Made by a program: the position numbers and the translations under genes
The notes under the pieces: generated by a model
What the model saw: the letters and a program-made list of their open reading frames with translations, nothing else
Told to the model about the DNA's origin: nothing
Databases searched by the model: none
Shown here: positions 14,780 through 21,878 of the stretch, in pieces
How positions within the stretch are numbered: position 1 is the stretch's first letter
Layout of the letters: every line of letters starts with the position of its first letter
Assembly: GCA_000996025.1 (NCBI GenBank)
Contig: LBYF01000010.1
Span: forward strand, 1-33,220
DNA: 33,220 nucleotides
Direction of reading: 5' to 3'
Source of the DNA: Parcubacteria group bacterium GW2011_GWA2_40_14
GTDB lineage: Bacteria; Patescibacteriota; Minisyncoccia; Phycocordibacterales; DATDWN01

Positions 14780-16061
14780 AAAAATAAAAAAGAATAAGAA
14801 AGCCAAGGCGACCGCCAAAAAAAAGGTGGTGGCAAAAAAGTTTGTCAGGAAATTAAAGGGACGCAAGATAAAAGATGCAAAAATACCTACCGTACGGGTG
14901 AAAAAGAAAAATAAATCATCCCTAGCTATGAGGGCGGCAGGGACCATCAAACTGACCAAAGGTGCTCCAGTTTTGAAACGGGCTGATAGGCAAAGCCTTG
15001 GTATGGGGAAGCTTCTTTTAAAAGGTAAAGAGCGTGGATATGTTACATTTGACGAGATTTTGAAAGAATTTCCGACCATTGAGGAAGATATTATTTTTCT
15101 TGATGAATTATATGAGAAGCTCTCTGGTAGTGGTGTGGATATTTTGGAAGGTGGTGGACTGCTTGAGACTCCATCTGATGAGCTACAAAGTAAAAAGTAT
15201 GCATACAGTGGTCGTAGCAGTGAAGGTTCGTATGACTCCATACAGATGTATCTCAAAGAAATCGGTCAGTATCCGCTTATCTCCGGTAGTATGGAAAAGG
15301 AATTGGCAAGAAGGATTGAAGCAGGAGATATTGAAGCCAAAAATCTCTTGGCTAGGGCCAACTTGCGTCTGGTGGTTTCTATTGCAAAGAAATATGTCGG
15401 ACGCTCGGCTGACCTAACACTCCTTGACCTCATTCAAGAGGGAAATCTCGGACTTTTCAAAGCGGTGGATAAATTTGACTGGACAAAGGGTTACAAATTT
15501 TCAACATATGCCACTTGGTGGATACGCCAAGCTATTACTCGGGCTCTAGCTGACCAGTCTCGTACTATCCGCGTGCCGGTCCATATGGTGGAAACTATTG
15601 CCAAGTATAAACAGGTTGTCAGACGACTTTCCCAAGACCTCGGCAGAGACCCACTCCCAGAGGAAATTGCCACAGAAATGAATTTGGCTGTGGAAAAAAT
15701 TTACACTATTGAAAAAATCGACCAGTCTACAGTATCCCTGGAAGCGCCGATAGGAGAGGATGATGACAGCAAAAGTAAACTCGGAGATTTTCTAGCGGAC
15801 GACAAAATTCTTTCACCAGACCAAGAGTCTAGTAGACGTATTATCTCTGACCAGGTTAAGGAGATTTTGGGAGACTTGCCGGAAAAGGAAAGGAAAATTT
15901 TGGAACTTCGTCACGGCTTGACCGATGGCATCACACATACTTTAGAGGAAGTGGGAAAGGAGTTTGGGGTCACTCGCGAACGTATACGCCAGATTGAAGC
16001 TAAGGCGCACGAAAAGATTAGACAGCATGAAAAGATTAACCGCCTCCGAAATTACTATTAA
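14769..16061 (+). CDS. rpoD: RNA polymerase primary sigma factor (sigma-70)
   Basis: This 430-residue protein is the housekeeping sigma factor. After a very lysine-rich tail (residues 1-50, [20 protein letters not shown]...) comes a short region-1-like segment ([19 protein letters not shown]), then region 1.2 ([15 protein letters not shown]), region 2 with [19 protein letters not shown] and [20 protein letters not shown] (-10 recognition and melting), region 3 ([11 protein letters not shown]) and region 4.2 ([20 protein letters not shown], -35 recognition). The ATG lies inside the last codons of dnaG (11-base overlap), so expression is probably coupled. The basic tail resembles a nucleic-acid-binding tail; its role is unknown. 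The same sigma should read the extended -10 promoters noted in this window. Confidence 0.96.
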   Translation: MKNKKIKKNKKAKATAKKKVVAKKFVRKLKGRKIKDAKIPTVRVKKKNKSSLAMRAAGTIKLTKGAPVLKRADRQSLGMGKLLLKGKERGYVTFDEILKEFPTIEEDIIFLDELYEKLSGSGVDILEGGGLLETPSDELQSKKYAYSGRSSEGSYDSIQMYLKEIGQYPLISGSMEKELARRIEAGDIEAKNLLARANLRLVVSIAKKYVGRSADLTLLDLIQEGNLGLFKAVDKFDWTKGYKFSTYATWWIRQAITRALADQSRTIRVPVHMVETIAKYKQVVRRLSQDLGRDPLPEEIATEMNLAVEKIYTIEKIDQSTVSLEAPIGEDDDSKSKLGDFLADDKILSPDQESSRRIISDQVKEILGDLPEKERKILELRHGLTDGITHTLEEVGKEFGVTRERIRQIEAKAHEKIRQHEKINRLRNYY

Positions 16062-16075
16062 ATAAAAAAAGATAG

Positions 16076-16104
16076 TTATCCACAATAAATTTCCATGCTA
16101 TTGT
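16076..16104 (+). promoter_or_regulatory. Promoter overlapping a perfect DnaA box
   Basis: TTATCC (16076-16081) is 17 bases from an extended -10, TGC TATTGT (-10 at 16099-16104), which ends 6 bases before the ATG at 16111. The -35 is the first part of TTATCCACA (16076-16084), identical to the DnaA-box consensus. Binding of DnaA here would block the promoter; this is inference from overlap. Confidence 0.5.
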
Positions 16105-16110
16105 ATAACG

Positions 16111-17607
16111 ATGGAATTTGAGAAAGATGTACAGCTGTCAAAGTCGGAGTATATGATGTTTTTAAAACATCCGGCTTGGCTGTGGCTGAAAAAGCACGAT
16201 AAGAATAAACTGCCTGCGCCGGATGACAATTTGCAAGCAACATTTGATGCTGGAGTGGAATTTGAAGATTACGCCCAAAAGAGATTTCCAAAAGGCATAC
16301 GACTTGGTTTCAATAATTATAATGAATATTTGTCACTTCCAAAAAGAACTACGGAGGTTTGGGAAAAGGGAATACAAACTATTTTTCAAGGAAGGTTTGA
16401 ACAGGGAAACATAACTTGCATATGCGACATTGTGGACAGGGCTCCAAACGATGAAATTGATTTGTATGAAGTCAAGTCAAGCACAAAAGTCAAACCAGAA
16501 CATTATCTGGACTTGGCATTTCAGGTGTTAGTTCTAGAGTCATGTGGTTATGTGGTGCGAAATATCGCAGTTATACACGTTAACGGAAAGTATGTAAGAA
16601 ATGGAAAGGTGGATCCATTGGCACTATCTGCCGTAACAGATATAACAAGTAAAGTACGAGAGAAAATTCCCGAAACGGAGAAAAACATTGACGACGCTCT
16701 AAAAGTCATCAGTTCACCGGAAATGCCCGACCCATCTCCGCGTTATACAAACCTTGGCGCACTCGGTGAGTGGATGGATATTTATAAAAATTTAGGTAAT
16801 AAAATAGATACATATAGCATATACAATATTATTGCATTAGGGGCAGAGGACATAGGGGAGCTTGAGGATTTGGAAATAGCACTGATAAAAGATATACCGG
16901 AAAACTTTAAATTGACTACAAAACAGCAAGTGCAAGTGATGGCAACTAAAAGAGGGGAGCGTAGTATTGCAAAGGCAAAAATAAAAGATTTTCTGGAATG
17001 TCTGACATACCCTATTTATTTTCTGGATTATGAGACATCAATGAGTATCGTTCCACCCTATGACGGAACAAGTCCGTATCAGCAAATTCCATTTCAATAT
17101 TCTTTACATATTTTGGACAAACCAGTAGGAGAATTGAAACATACCGAATATTTACATAGAGATAGCACACATCCAGTTCCGAAATTGTTAGAAAAATTAA
17201 AAAAAGATATCGGTTCAACCGGCAGTATTCTTGTGTGGTACAAGACTTTTGAAATGAAACGTAATCTAGAAATGGTGGAAATGTTTCCAGAATATAAAAA
17301 TTTTTTGATTGATGTGAACAGTAGGGTAGTGGATTTGATGAAGCCATTTGCACAAGGCCTTTTTGTAGATAAAGATTTTTTTGGAAGTAGCTCTATTAAA
17401 AATGTTTTGCCGGTAATGGTACCAAATTTAAATTACAAAGGATTAGATATACAGGAAGGTCAGTCCGCTCAACGGCTTTGGATGGAAGCTGTTATAAAAA
17501 ATAAAGAAGGTATCAACAAGGCAAAACTTTTCCATAACCTCATCGAATATTGCAAACTGGATACTTTAGCTATGGTTGAGATTTGGCGAGTATTAAATAA
17601 CCTATAA
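16111..17607 (+). CDS. DUF2779-domain protein: PD-(D/E)XK nuclease plus DEDD exonuclease-like fusion
   Basis: This 498-residue protein starts with LSKSEYMMFLKHPAWLWLKKH, the typical opening of Cas4/RecB-like nucleases in this family. A PD-(D/E)XK core is visible: FEDYAQKRFP, GRFEQGNITCICDIVDRAP and DLYEVKSST, the last being the (D/E)XK strand. The second half is the DUF2779 region: YPIYFLDYETSM (DEDD first acidic pair), IPPYDG-like VPPYDGTSPYQQIPFQYSLHI, ILVWYKTFEMKRN, and YCKLDTLAMVEIWRVL (last acidic motif). The family is predicted to process nucleic acids, but no function has been assigned that I know. No cas genes or CRISPR array are nearby. The start is supported by the leaderless promoter ending 6 bases upstream. 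Confidence 0.85.
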   Translation: MEFEKDVQLSKSEYMMFLKHPAWLWLKKHDKNKLPAPDDNLQATFDAGVEFEDYAQKRFPKGIRLGFNNYNEYLSLPKRTTEVWEKGIQTIFQGRFEQGNITCICDIVDRAPNDEIDLYEVKSSTKVKPEHYLDLAFQVLVLESCGYVVRNIAVIHVNGKYVRNGKVDPLALSAVTDITSKVREKIPETEKNIDDALKVISSPEMPDPSPRYTNLGALGEWMDIYKNLGNKIDTYSIYNIIALGAEDIGELEDLEIALIKDIPENFKLTTKQQVQVMATKRGERSIAKAKIKDFLECLTYPIYFLDYETSMSIVPPYDGTSPYQQIPFQYSLHILDKPVGELKHTEYLHRDSTHPVPKLLEKLKKDIGSTGSILVWYKTFEMKRNLEMVEMFPEYKNFLIDVNSRVVDLMKPFAQGLFVDKDFFGSSSIKNVLPVMVPNLNYKGLDIQEGQSAQRLWMEAVIKNKEGINKAKLFHNLIEYCKLDTLAMVEIWRVLNNL

Positions 17608-17621
17608 GAATTATCAAACGT

Positions 17622-17655
17622 TATCAAACGCTGAGCGTTTGATAGTTCTATTTTT
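17622..17655. terminator. Terminator between converging genes
   Basis: TATCAAACGC-tga-GCGTTTGATA (17622-17644) is followed by a T-rich tract (CTATTTTT). An additional direct copy of TTATCAAACG lies immediately before. It separates the + strand nuclease gene from the - strand thiol oxidoreductase gene and overlaps the latter's last bases. Confidence 0.75.
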
Positions 17656-18346
17656 GGAGAAGAGCGTCAATAGTGGCTTTGAGTGACTCATATGGCTGGG
17701 CGCCTTGGACTGTTACTTTTGTTCCGTCTTTTGAAATGAGGATTGAGTTTGGTGTACCTTGTCCGCCAGCTTTTACTGCGTCTTGATAATCGGCTTCAAC
17801 TTTGGCAGCGTATTTTCCGCTTGAAAGACAGGTGTTGAATGCTTTGACATCGAGACCTACGTTTTTTGCAATGATAGGTAATTGTGCAGGGTCAAGATTG
17901 TTGTTAGATGGGGTAATGTCAAAGAGCATATTTGTATATTCCCAGAATTTTCCAGGTCCACCGAGTTCATTTGCACATTCCAGCGCCTCTGATTCCTTGC
18001 GGGCTTTTGAGTGCAGCTCTGCAATAGGGAAGTGTCTGTAAACCCAAGCTACCTTACCGTCTTTGCCGTATTCGTTCATAACTCTCTCTAGTGTGTTATG
18101 GAATTGTTTACAAAACGGACATTCGGTGTCTGAATACTCCACGATGATTACATCTGCATTTGGATTGCCAAGTATGTGGTCGTCTGCAGATACTGGTCTC
18201 ATACTTATCGTTCCATTTTCTGCTTGTGGTGCAGTAGTTTTTATCGGCTGACTTCCTATTTTTATGTTTGAGTAATAGAGCGCTCCGCCTATGAGGCCTC
18301 CGGCGATTACAATTGCGATTGGTACTGACAATTTTTCTAATATCAT
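17648..18346 (-). CDS. DsbA-family thiol:disulfide oxidoreductase, membrane-anchored
   Basis: This 232-residue protein has one N-terminal anchor helix (residues 8-27, VPIAIVIAGGLIGGALYY) and an outside thioredoxin-fold domain. The DsbA-like signature is clear: HILGNPNADVIIVEYSDTECPFCKQFH with active-site C76 and C79 (CPFC), WVYRHFPIAELHSKARKESEA, and GGQGTPNSIL containing the cis-proline. Members catalyse disulfide formation or isomerisation in secreted proteins. Related BdbD/DSBA-like proteins are common in CPR genomes, where cysteine-containing surface proteins such as the one at 12018 are possible substrates. It is divergently arranged with the PAP2 gene (42 bases between the starts). No DsbB or VKOR partner is seen here. 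Confidence 0.92.
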   Translation of the reverse strand: MILEKLSVPIAIVIAGGLIGGALYYSNIKIGSQPIKTTAPQAENGTISMRPVSADDHILGNPNADVIIVEYSDTECPFCKQFHNTLERVMNEYGKDGKVAWVYRHFPIAELHSKARKESEALECANELGGPGKFWEYTNMLFDITPSNNNLDPAQLPIIAKNVGLDVKAFNTCLSSGKYAAKVEADYQDAVKAGGQGTPNSILISKDGTKVTVQGAQPYESLKATIDALLQK

Positions 18347-18371
18347 GAAGTTATAAAATTAAAAATTTATG

Positions 18372-18380
18372 TGCTACCAT
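18372..18380 (+). promoter_or_regulatory. Extended -10 promoter of the PAP2 gene
   Basis: TGCTACCAT (hexamer TACCAT at 18375-18380) ends 8 bases before the ATG at 18389, in the same arrangement as other leaderless promoters in the window. Confidence 0.4.
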
Positions 18381-18388
18381 TCTACTAT

Positions 18389-18841
18389 ATGTTAGATTTT
18401 CTAGCAATCATATCGGCAGAATATCTTTTTTTAGTTCCGCTTTTTGTCGGTGGTCTATATTTTTTCTTGCAGTCTAGACCTGAACAAAAAAAAATGATTA
18501 TATTATCTGCAATTGCTTTGTCCATCTCAATACTGTCAATGTTTATCTTACAGTTTATATATTATAATTCCCGGCCGTCTCTCGTCATAGACTTTAAACC
18601 TTTAGTCAGTCATATTTTCAAAAATGGTTTCCCGTCAACACATGCTACGATGACGGCTCTAATCGCCTCTGTCATATATGTTTTTAATAGGAAAATAGGA
18701 CTATTTTTGTTTTTTATAAGCATTCTCATTTCGCTTTCACGGGTTTATCTGGGATTACATCATTTTGTTGATATCATAGCCGGCATTCTTCTGGCCATTA
18801 TTATGACCATAATAGGAAAGACAATTATGAATAAGTATTAA
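18389..18841 (+). CDS. PAP2-family membrane phosphatase
   Basis: This 150-residue protein has five to six hydrophobic helices and the three PAP2 phosphatase motifs: YYNSRP (residues 58-63, the C1 motif, with a Gln rather than the usual leading Lys), FPSTHATMTA (PSGH-like C2, histidine at 85) and SRVYLGLHHFVDI (C3, residues 117-129). Small membrane PAP2 proteins of this type often dephosphorylate undecaprenyl diphosphate (BcrC-like) and so recycle the peptidoglycan lipid carrier; phosphatidylglycerophosphate or other lipid phosphates are alternatives. I chose the ATG at 18389 over an upstream GTG (18371) because the promoter -10 box covers the latter. It is followed by a perfect-palindrome terminator. 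Confidence 0.88.
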   Translation: MLDFLAIISAEYLFLVPLFVGGLYFFLQSRPEQKKMIILSAIALSISILSMFILQFIYYNSRPSLVIDFKPLVSHIFKNGFPSTHATMTALIASVIYVFNRKIGLFLFFISILISLSRVYLGLHHFVDIIAGILLAIIMTIIGKTIMNKY

Positions 18842-18855
18842 TAAGTATATTTATA

Positions 18856-18901
18856 AAAATTAGACATGATCTTTGCGATCGCAAAGATCATGTCTAATTT
18901 T
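18856..18901. terminator. 46-bp perfect palindrome, likely bidirectional terminator
   Basis: The two 23-base arms are fully complementary without a gap (centre GCGATCGC at 18875-18882), with AAAA at the left and TTTT at the right. It starts 15 bases after the PAP2 stop. As RNA it forms a hairpin with a U-run in either direction. Confidence 0.7.
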
Positions 18902-18939
18902 CAATTATTATTAGTAAAATCTCATAAATCTATAAACAC

Positions 18940-18987
18940 ATCACATACATTATTTTTGTACTATAGTACAAAAATAATGTATGTGAT
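18940..18987. repeat. 48-bp perfect palindrome, diverged relative of element P (copy 4)
   Basis: Arms of 24 bases are perfectly complementary, centre CTATAG. Counting from the outer CATAC, the half-site has the same 20-base length as the P elements (CATACATTATTTTTGTACTA against CATACGTTACAATCCTGCTA). It shares CATAC, TTA and the central CTA. Changes on one arm are matched on the other. It lacks the GGAATAGGTGTGG arms. Confidence 0.6.
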
Positions 18988-19068
18988 AATTATAATTTTT
19001 GCTGAACGAAGATAGAAATCTTTGACTAGAAAGGACTGTACCTCTGAAAATATTTTTCGAACTTTCTC

Positions 19069-19095
19069 TAAAACAAACTGTAAGTCTTTGTTTTA
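19069..19095. other. Perfect AT-rich hairpin
   Basis: TAAAACAAA (19069-19077) pairs with TTTGTTTTA (19087-19095) over a 9-base loop. It lies between palindrome P4 and repeat H in the gene-free stretch 18842-19219, which holds no coding region I can support. Confidence 0.4.
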
Positions 19096-19113
19096 AAACT
19101 TTCAGATTTGAGA

Positions 19114-19219
19114 CAAGGTCGCGTATAAAATCTGAAACTGAATCGGAGCCTACCTATAGTGCGTAGGTGACGAGTCAGTTTTGGATTTTAGACGATGATA
19201 TTGGCCAAATGTGGAAGTT
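19114..19219 (-). repeat. Structured 3'-end element H, copy B
   Basis: Read on the minus strand it begins directly after the TAA stop of the exonuclease gene with AACTTCC, exactly as copy A does after its gene. The hairpin is formed by TAAAATCTGAAACTGA (19126-19141) with TCAGTTTTGGATTTTA (19175-19190), TCG with CGA (19143-19145/19171-19173), and CCTAC with GTAGG (19149-19153/19163-19167). The symmetric internal loop GAG/TGA is identical to copy A read on the same strand. The apical stem differs from copy A (CCTTAG/CTAAGG) yet still pairs, which is compensatory change. Confidence 0.75.
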
Positions 19220-19801
19220 TTAGAAAAGACTTTGGGTTTTGACTTCGGCAACCGGCTCCCAGTGTTTGATGTCCATTTTTATTTCTTTTGTGAATGGACC
19301 TTCTTTGAACATTAGCTTTTTGTGTTTCTGGGCATACTCGTATATGTCTTTGGTGATGCGGACATCGTCAAGGCAGTATTTGCGAATTTTTTCTATTTCA
19401 CCGTTTCTCCACCAGACTACTGCGTCCAAGCCATTGGAGCTTTTATTTATTCCGAGAGTTCCTTCAGCTACTTGGTCTAGTTTCATTCTTCGTCCATAGC
19501 AGTTTTTGATTTCTTTCAAAATATCAAGAGAGCGGATTTTGGTTAAATCGCCTCTACCTGCTTTTTTATAATATTTATTAAGAAGTGGTATGTCAAAATG
19601 GTCGCCGTTGTAGGTAATAAACATACCGGCTTTTTCCAGTAGTGGCCACAATCTGTCAAAATCTTCCTGCAGGAAACTGTCATAGGTATTTGTCTCGTAA
19701 TCGTATATACATAAAAGAGAAATATCTAAATCGGCCGGATTGTCAGAACCGACATCTTGAAATACATTTTTTGTTTCAATATCAAAAACTATTTTCCGCA
19801 T
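19220..19801 (-). CDS. RNase H-fold 3'-5' exonuclease (DEDD, YprB-type)
   Basis: This 193-residue protein has the DEDD exonuclease motifs in order: IVFDIET (D7, E9), ITYNGDHFDIPLL (D70 in the second motif) and KYCLDDVRITKDIYEY (Tyr and Asp of the third motif, residues 142-147). The conserved middle part SLDILKEIKNCYGRRMKLDQVAEGTLG matches the YprB/predicted RNase H-like exonuclease group. Members degrade nucleic acid from the 3' end; the natural substrate here is unknown. Its ATG lies inside the end of hisS, overlapping by 13 bases, so it is translated from the hisS message. It ends exactly at repeat element H. The full domain is present with no sign of truncation. Confidence 0.88.
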   Translation of the reverse strand: MRKIVFDIETKNVFQDVGSDNPADLDISLLCIYDYETNTYDSFLQEDFDRLWPLLEKAGMFITYNGDHFDIPLLNKYYKKAGRGDLTKIRSLDILKEIKNCYGRRMKLDQVAEGTLGINKSSNGLDAVVWWRNGEIEKIRKYCLDDVRITKDIYEYAQKHKKLMFKEGPFTKEIKMDIKHWEPVAEVKTQSLF

Positions 19802-20742
19802 GGCAGCTTGTGTGTTAGAAGAAAGTCGCGAATAGTCACATCTCCCATTCCAAAGCCGACGGTTGGGATTGGGTCAACACCAAAGATTTCAAGAAGGTTA
19901 TCATATCGTCCGCCACCGAAGAGGGAACGGTTATTTTCAGGGCTTGTGTCAAAAACTTCGAACACCATATCTGTATAATAATCAAACCCACGAGTTACTG
20001 TTGGATCAAATTTTACATTCGATATACCAAGTTTTTTGAGTGGAACTAAAATAGCATTAATATCTTTTGGGGGCTCTTCAGACATTTTTTCTATTTCTTC
20101 AAATGATATGTTTAGTTCTGTTTCTGCCGCCTCCACTTCCTCTGTTGACATTTTTGGTAAACGATCTAAGGCATGAATGATCTTTTTAGCATTTTCCGGG
20201 TGCATCCCAAGCTCATCAACGAGTAGGCCATTCAAAAATTTCCTACTACCTATTTTAATTTCGAAATCTTCATCTTTTGCGCCAAAGGCTTTCATAATCG
20301 CGTGTGCAAGGGAAATAATTTCTACATCCGCTTCAACACCTGCGATTCCCATAAGGTCGCAATTAAGTTGCCAGTGCTCGCGTTTGCGACCGTGTTGAGG
20401 TTTCTCATAACGGAAAACATTCGGAATAGAGTACCAACGAAGGGGAAACTTGAGAGATTTTCGTCTGGCCGCGACCATACGCGCTAAGCTTGGTGTCATT
20501 TCAGGGCGAAGGGCCACCTCGCGTCCCCCACGGTCGATAAAAGTGAACATTTGTTCATTCACTATTTCCTCTCCGGATTTTGCTCTATAAAGTTCGGCCG
20601 GTTCAAGTATGGAAGCGCTGTATTCCGCGTATCCGAAACTTTCTACTACTTTTTTCCAAACTGAAAAAATATAATTCTGGATGGCCATATCTTCTGGATA
20701 AAAGTCGCGAACGCCTTTGTAACTTTCTGTGCTTAATTTCAT
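19789..20742 (-). CDS. hisS: Histidyl-tRNA synthetase, catalytic domain only
   Basis: This 317-residue protein has the class II synthetase core specific for histidine: GVRDFYPEDM, motif 2 with PNVFRYEKPQHGRKREHWQLN (FRYE at 110-113), the histidine-binding TRGFDYYTDMVFEVF (about 252-266), FGGGRYDNL, and motif 3 GFGMGDVTIRDFL. It ends with THKLPCGK just after motif 3. The C-terminal anticodon-binding domain of about 90-100 residues found in standard HisRS (about 420 residues) is absent, and the next gene begins inside the last codons, so no frameshifted remnant exists. The regulatory paralogue HisZ also lacks that domain, but the intact active-site motifs favour a synthetase. The start follows a leaderless promoter. 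Confidence 0.88.
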   Translation of the reverse strand: MKLSTESYKGVRDFYPEDMAIQNYIFSVWKKVVESFGYAEYSASILEPAELYRAKSGEEIVNEQMFTFIDRGGREVALRPEMTPSLARMVAARRKSLKFPLRWYSIPNVFRYEKPQHGRKREHWQLNCDLMGIAGVEADVEIISLAHAIMKAFGAKDEDFEIKIGSRKFLNGLLVDELGMHPENAKKIIHALDRLPKMSTEEVEAAETELNISFEEIEKMSEEPPKDINAILVPLKKLGISNVKFDPTVTRGFDYYTDMVFEVFDTSPENNRSLFGGGRYDNLLEIFGVDPIPTVGFGMGDVTIRDFLLTHKLPCGK

Positions 20743-20749
20743 AGATTCC

Positions 20750-20777
20750 AGTATAACAGAAACTTTTGAGTTTGTAA
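20750..20777 (-). promoter_or_regulatory. hisS promoter
   Basis: On the minus strand TTACAA (20777-20772) is followed after 16 bases by TATACT (20755-20750). The -10 box ends 7 bases before the ATG, predicting a leaderless mRNA. Confidence 0.6.
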
Positions 20778-20903
20778 TTACACAAAAATTAGAGTAATGG
20801 AGAAAAAATGATTATGCTATAAAATAAAGCGGTCGTTGAGTTTTGTAGCATGAAGGTTTTTTGATGAGAGTTATAAAATGAGAACTCTAAAAACTGTGGA
20901 AAA

Positions 20904-21233
20904 GTGCACATCTATCCATTAGCAACATACGTTAGAATCCTGCTATAGCAGGATTCTAACGTATGTGAGTAAAATTATGTTATTGCCGACGTAGAGCGAG
21001 GAAGCGAGAAAGTACTCTTTCTCATTTCCGAGCCGAGGTGAGAAGCGAAGCTTCGCAAGACCTTGAACATTTTGTATTCAAAATGTGAAAGGTGTACTGC
21101 CTCTGTAAGAGGAGCAAAATAAGGGATTAAAATACCGCACGGCTTGCCGTGCCATGCCGTGAGAAGCGAACACGCTTTGGGTGCAGAGCTTGCCCTGCAG
21201 CATAATACCTTTTATTAAGGAATAGGTGTGGAA
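20904..21233. repeat. Palindromic element P, copy 2, interrupted
   Basis: The 42-bp perfect palindrome at 20925-20966 (core identical to copy 3) is flanked on the left by CATCTATCCATTAGC and on the right by TGAGTAAAATTATGTTATT. The continuation of the right arm, TTATTAAGGAATAGGTGTGGA, resumes only at 21212. The intact copy 3 shows these two parts joined, so 227 bases were inserted here. The outer arms carry TGTGGAAAA, one mismatch from a DnaA box. Confidence 0.8.
20985..21211. mobile_element. Hairpin-rich 227-base insert in element P copy 2
   Basis: The insert is bordered by TTATT on both sides (20980-20984 and 21212-21216), whereas the uninterrupted copy 3 has a single TTATT, consistent with a 5-base target duplication. 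It is non-coding and packed with hairpins: GAGAAAG/CTTTCTC, the palindrome GCGAAGCTTCGC, CATTTTG/CAAAATG, CCTC/GAGG, GCACGGC/GCCGTGC and GCAG-GC/GC-CTGC. No clear terminal inverted repeats or transposase are seen. It may be a non-autonomous element or a structured RNA gene. Confidence 0.55.
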
Positions 21234-21307
21234 AAGTGTCGTTTGCAAACTTTTACCGGTGATGATTGAATGAAGTTAGGATAGTATGTTTGGAAAGGAG
21301 ATAACGA

Positions 21308-21619
21308 TTGACATCAATTGAATCTGATGCCAGGTTGGAATTTGGGCTTTTGATAAAAACCGCCAGAGCGGGACTGAAGCTGAACAGGTTTCGGTTTGCT
21401 CGTCTAGTTGGTGTAAAAGTAGAAGTCATCAGGCGTCTTGAGCACGGAGTGGTTAATCCAACAAGAAGGGAGTTGGTTCGAGCTATCAAAGTTTGTCGTC
21501 TTTCGGATGAAAAGAAAAACGAGGCATATTGTTTACTTCGAATCTTTTCTTCTCGCCGACAAAAGCGTTCCAAATTTCACTTGCATTGCACAATCATTCA
21601 GAATAGAAAGAGAGGATGA
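21308..21619 (+). CDS. XRE-like helix-turn-helix regulator
   Basis: This is a 103-residue protein. Residues 9-60 (ARLEFGLLIKTARAGLKLNR ... FARLVGVKVEVIRRLEHGVVNPTRRELVRAI) match the lambda-repressor/XRE fold: helix 1, a helix-turn-helix (FARLVGV/VEVIRRLEHG) and the typical NPTRREL turn. The remaining part is basic. The start is a TTG at 21308, chosen because a strong Shine-Dalgarno sequence, AAGGAG, lies 7-8 bases upstream; most genes in this window have none. The next gene starts 2 bases after its stop. The pair resembles a small regulatory or toxin-antitoxin-type cassette, possibly of plasmid or phage origin, but I cannot identify a toxin. It lies next to element P copy 2. Confidence 0.75.
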   Translation: MTSIESDARLEFGLLIKTARAGLKLNRFRFARLVGVKVEVIRRLEHGVVNPTRRELVRAIKVCRLSDEKKNEAYCLLRIFSSRRQKRSKFHLHCTIIQNRKRG

Positions 21620-21620
21620 C

Positions 21621-21830
21621 ATGAACGATGCGATTTCTGACAAGGCTCTTGACCAAGAATTCTGCAGATTAAACGAGGATTATGAGAAAGCGAATAGATC
21701 AGTCGTTCCTTTCCAAAGAACTGATACGCCTGTTAAGAAAAGTCGTTATCATCTGGGAAAGTCCTTGACTGATGACAGTCTTCGCAAGATGTCGCTCTTT
21801 GTTTCTCCTCATATCAAAAATGAGGACTGA
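21621..21830 (+). CDS. Small acidic-then-basic hypothetical protein in operon with the XRE gene
   Basis: This is a 69-residue protein beginning MNDAISDKALDQEFCRLNED and ending SLFVSPHIKNED. It has no membrane segment and no motif that I recognise. A mostly helical N-terminal half is followed by a serine/arginine-containing tail. The ATG at 21621 follows GAGAGGATGAC, a usable Shine-Dalgarno sequence, and sits one base after the TGA of the regulator gene; translation is probably coupled. A strong bidirectional terminator follows at 21846. Whether it is a partner of the regulator is inference from position only. An in-frame extension to 21438 is rejected because it would lie fully inside the regulator gene. 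Confidence 0.65.
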   Translation: MNDAISDKALDQEFCRLNEDYEKANRSVVPFQRTDTPVKKSRYHLGKSLTDDSLRKMSLFVSPHIKNED

Positions 21831-21845
21831 TACTTTATCAGAAAT

Positions 21846-21877
21846 AAAACCCCGGCTGTGGGAGCAGTCGGGGTTTT
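21846..21877. terminator. Bidirectional terminator
   Basis: AAAACCCCG (21846-21854) pairs with CGGGGTTTT (21869-21877) with inner CT/AG pairs. It serves the + strand XRE operon and abuts the 3' end of typA on the - strand. Confidence 0.9.
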
Positions 21878-21878
21878 C

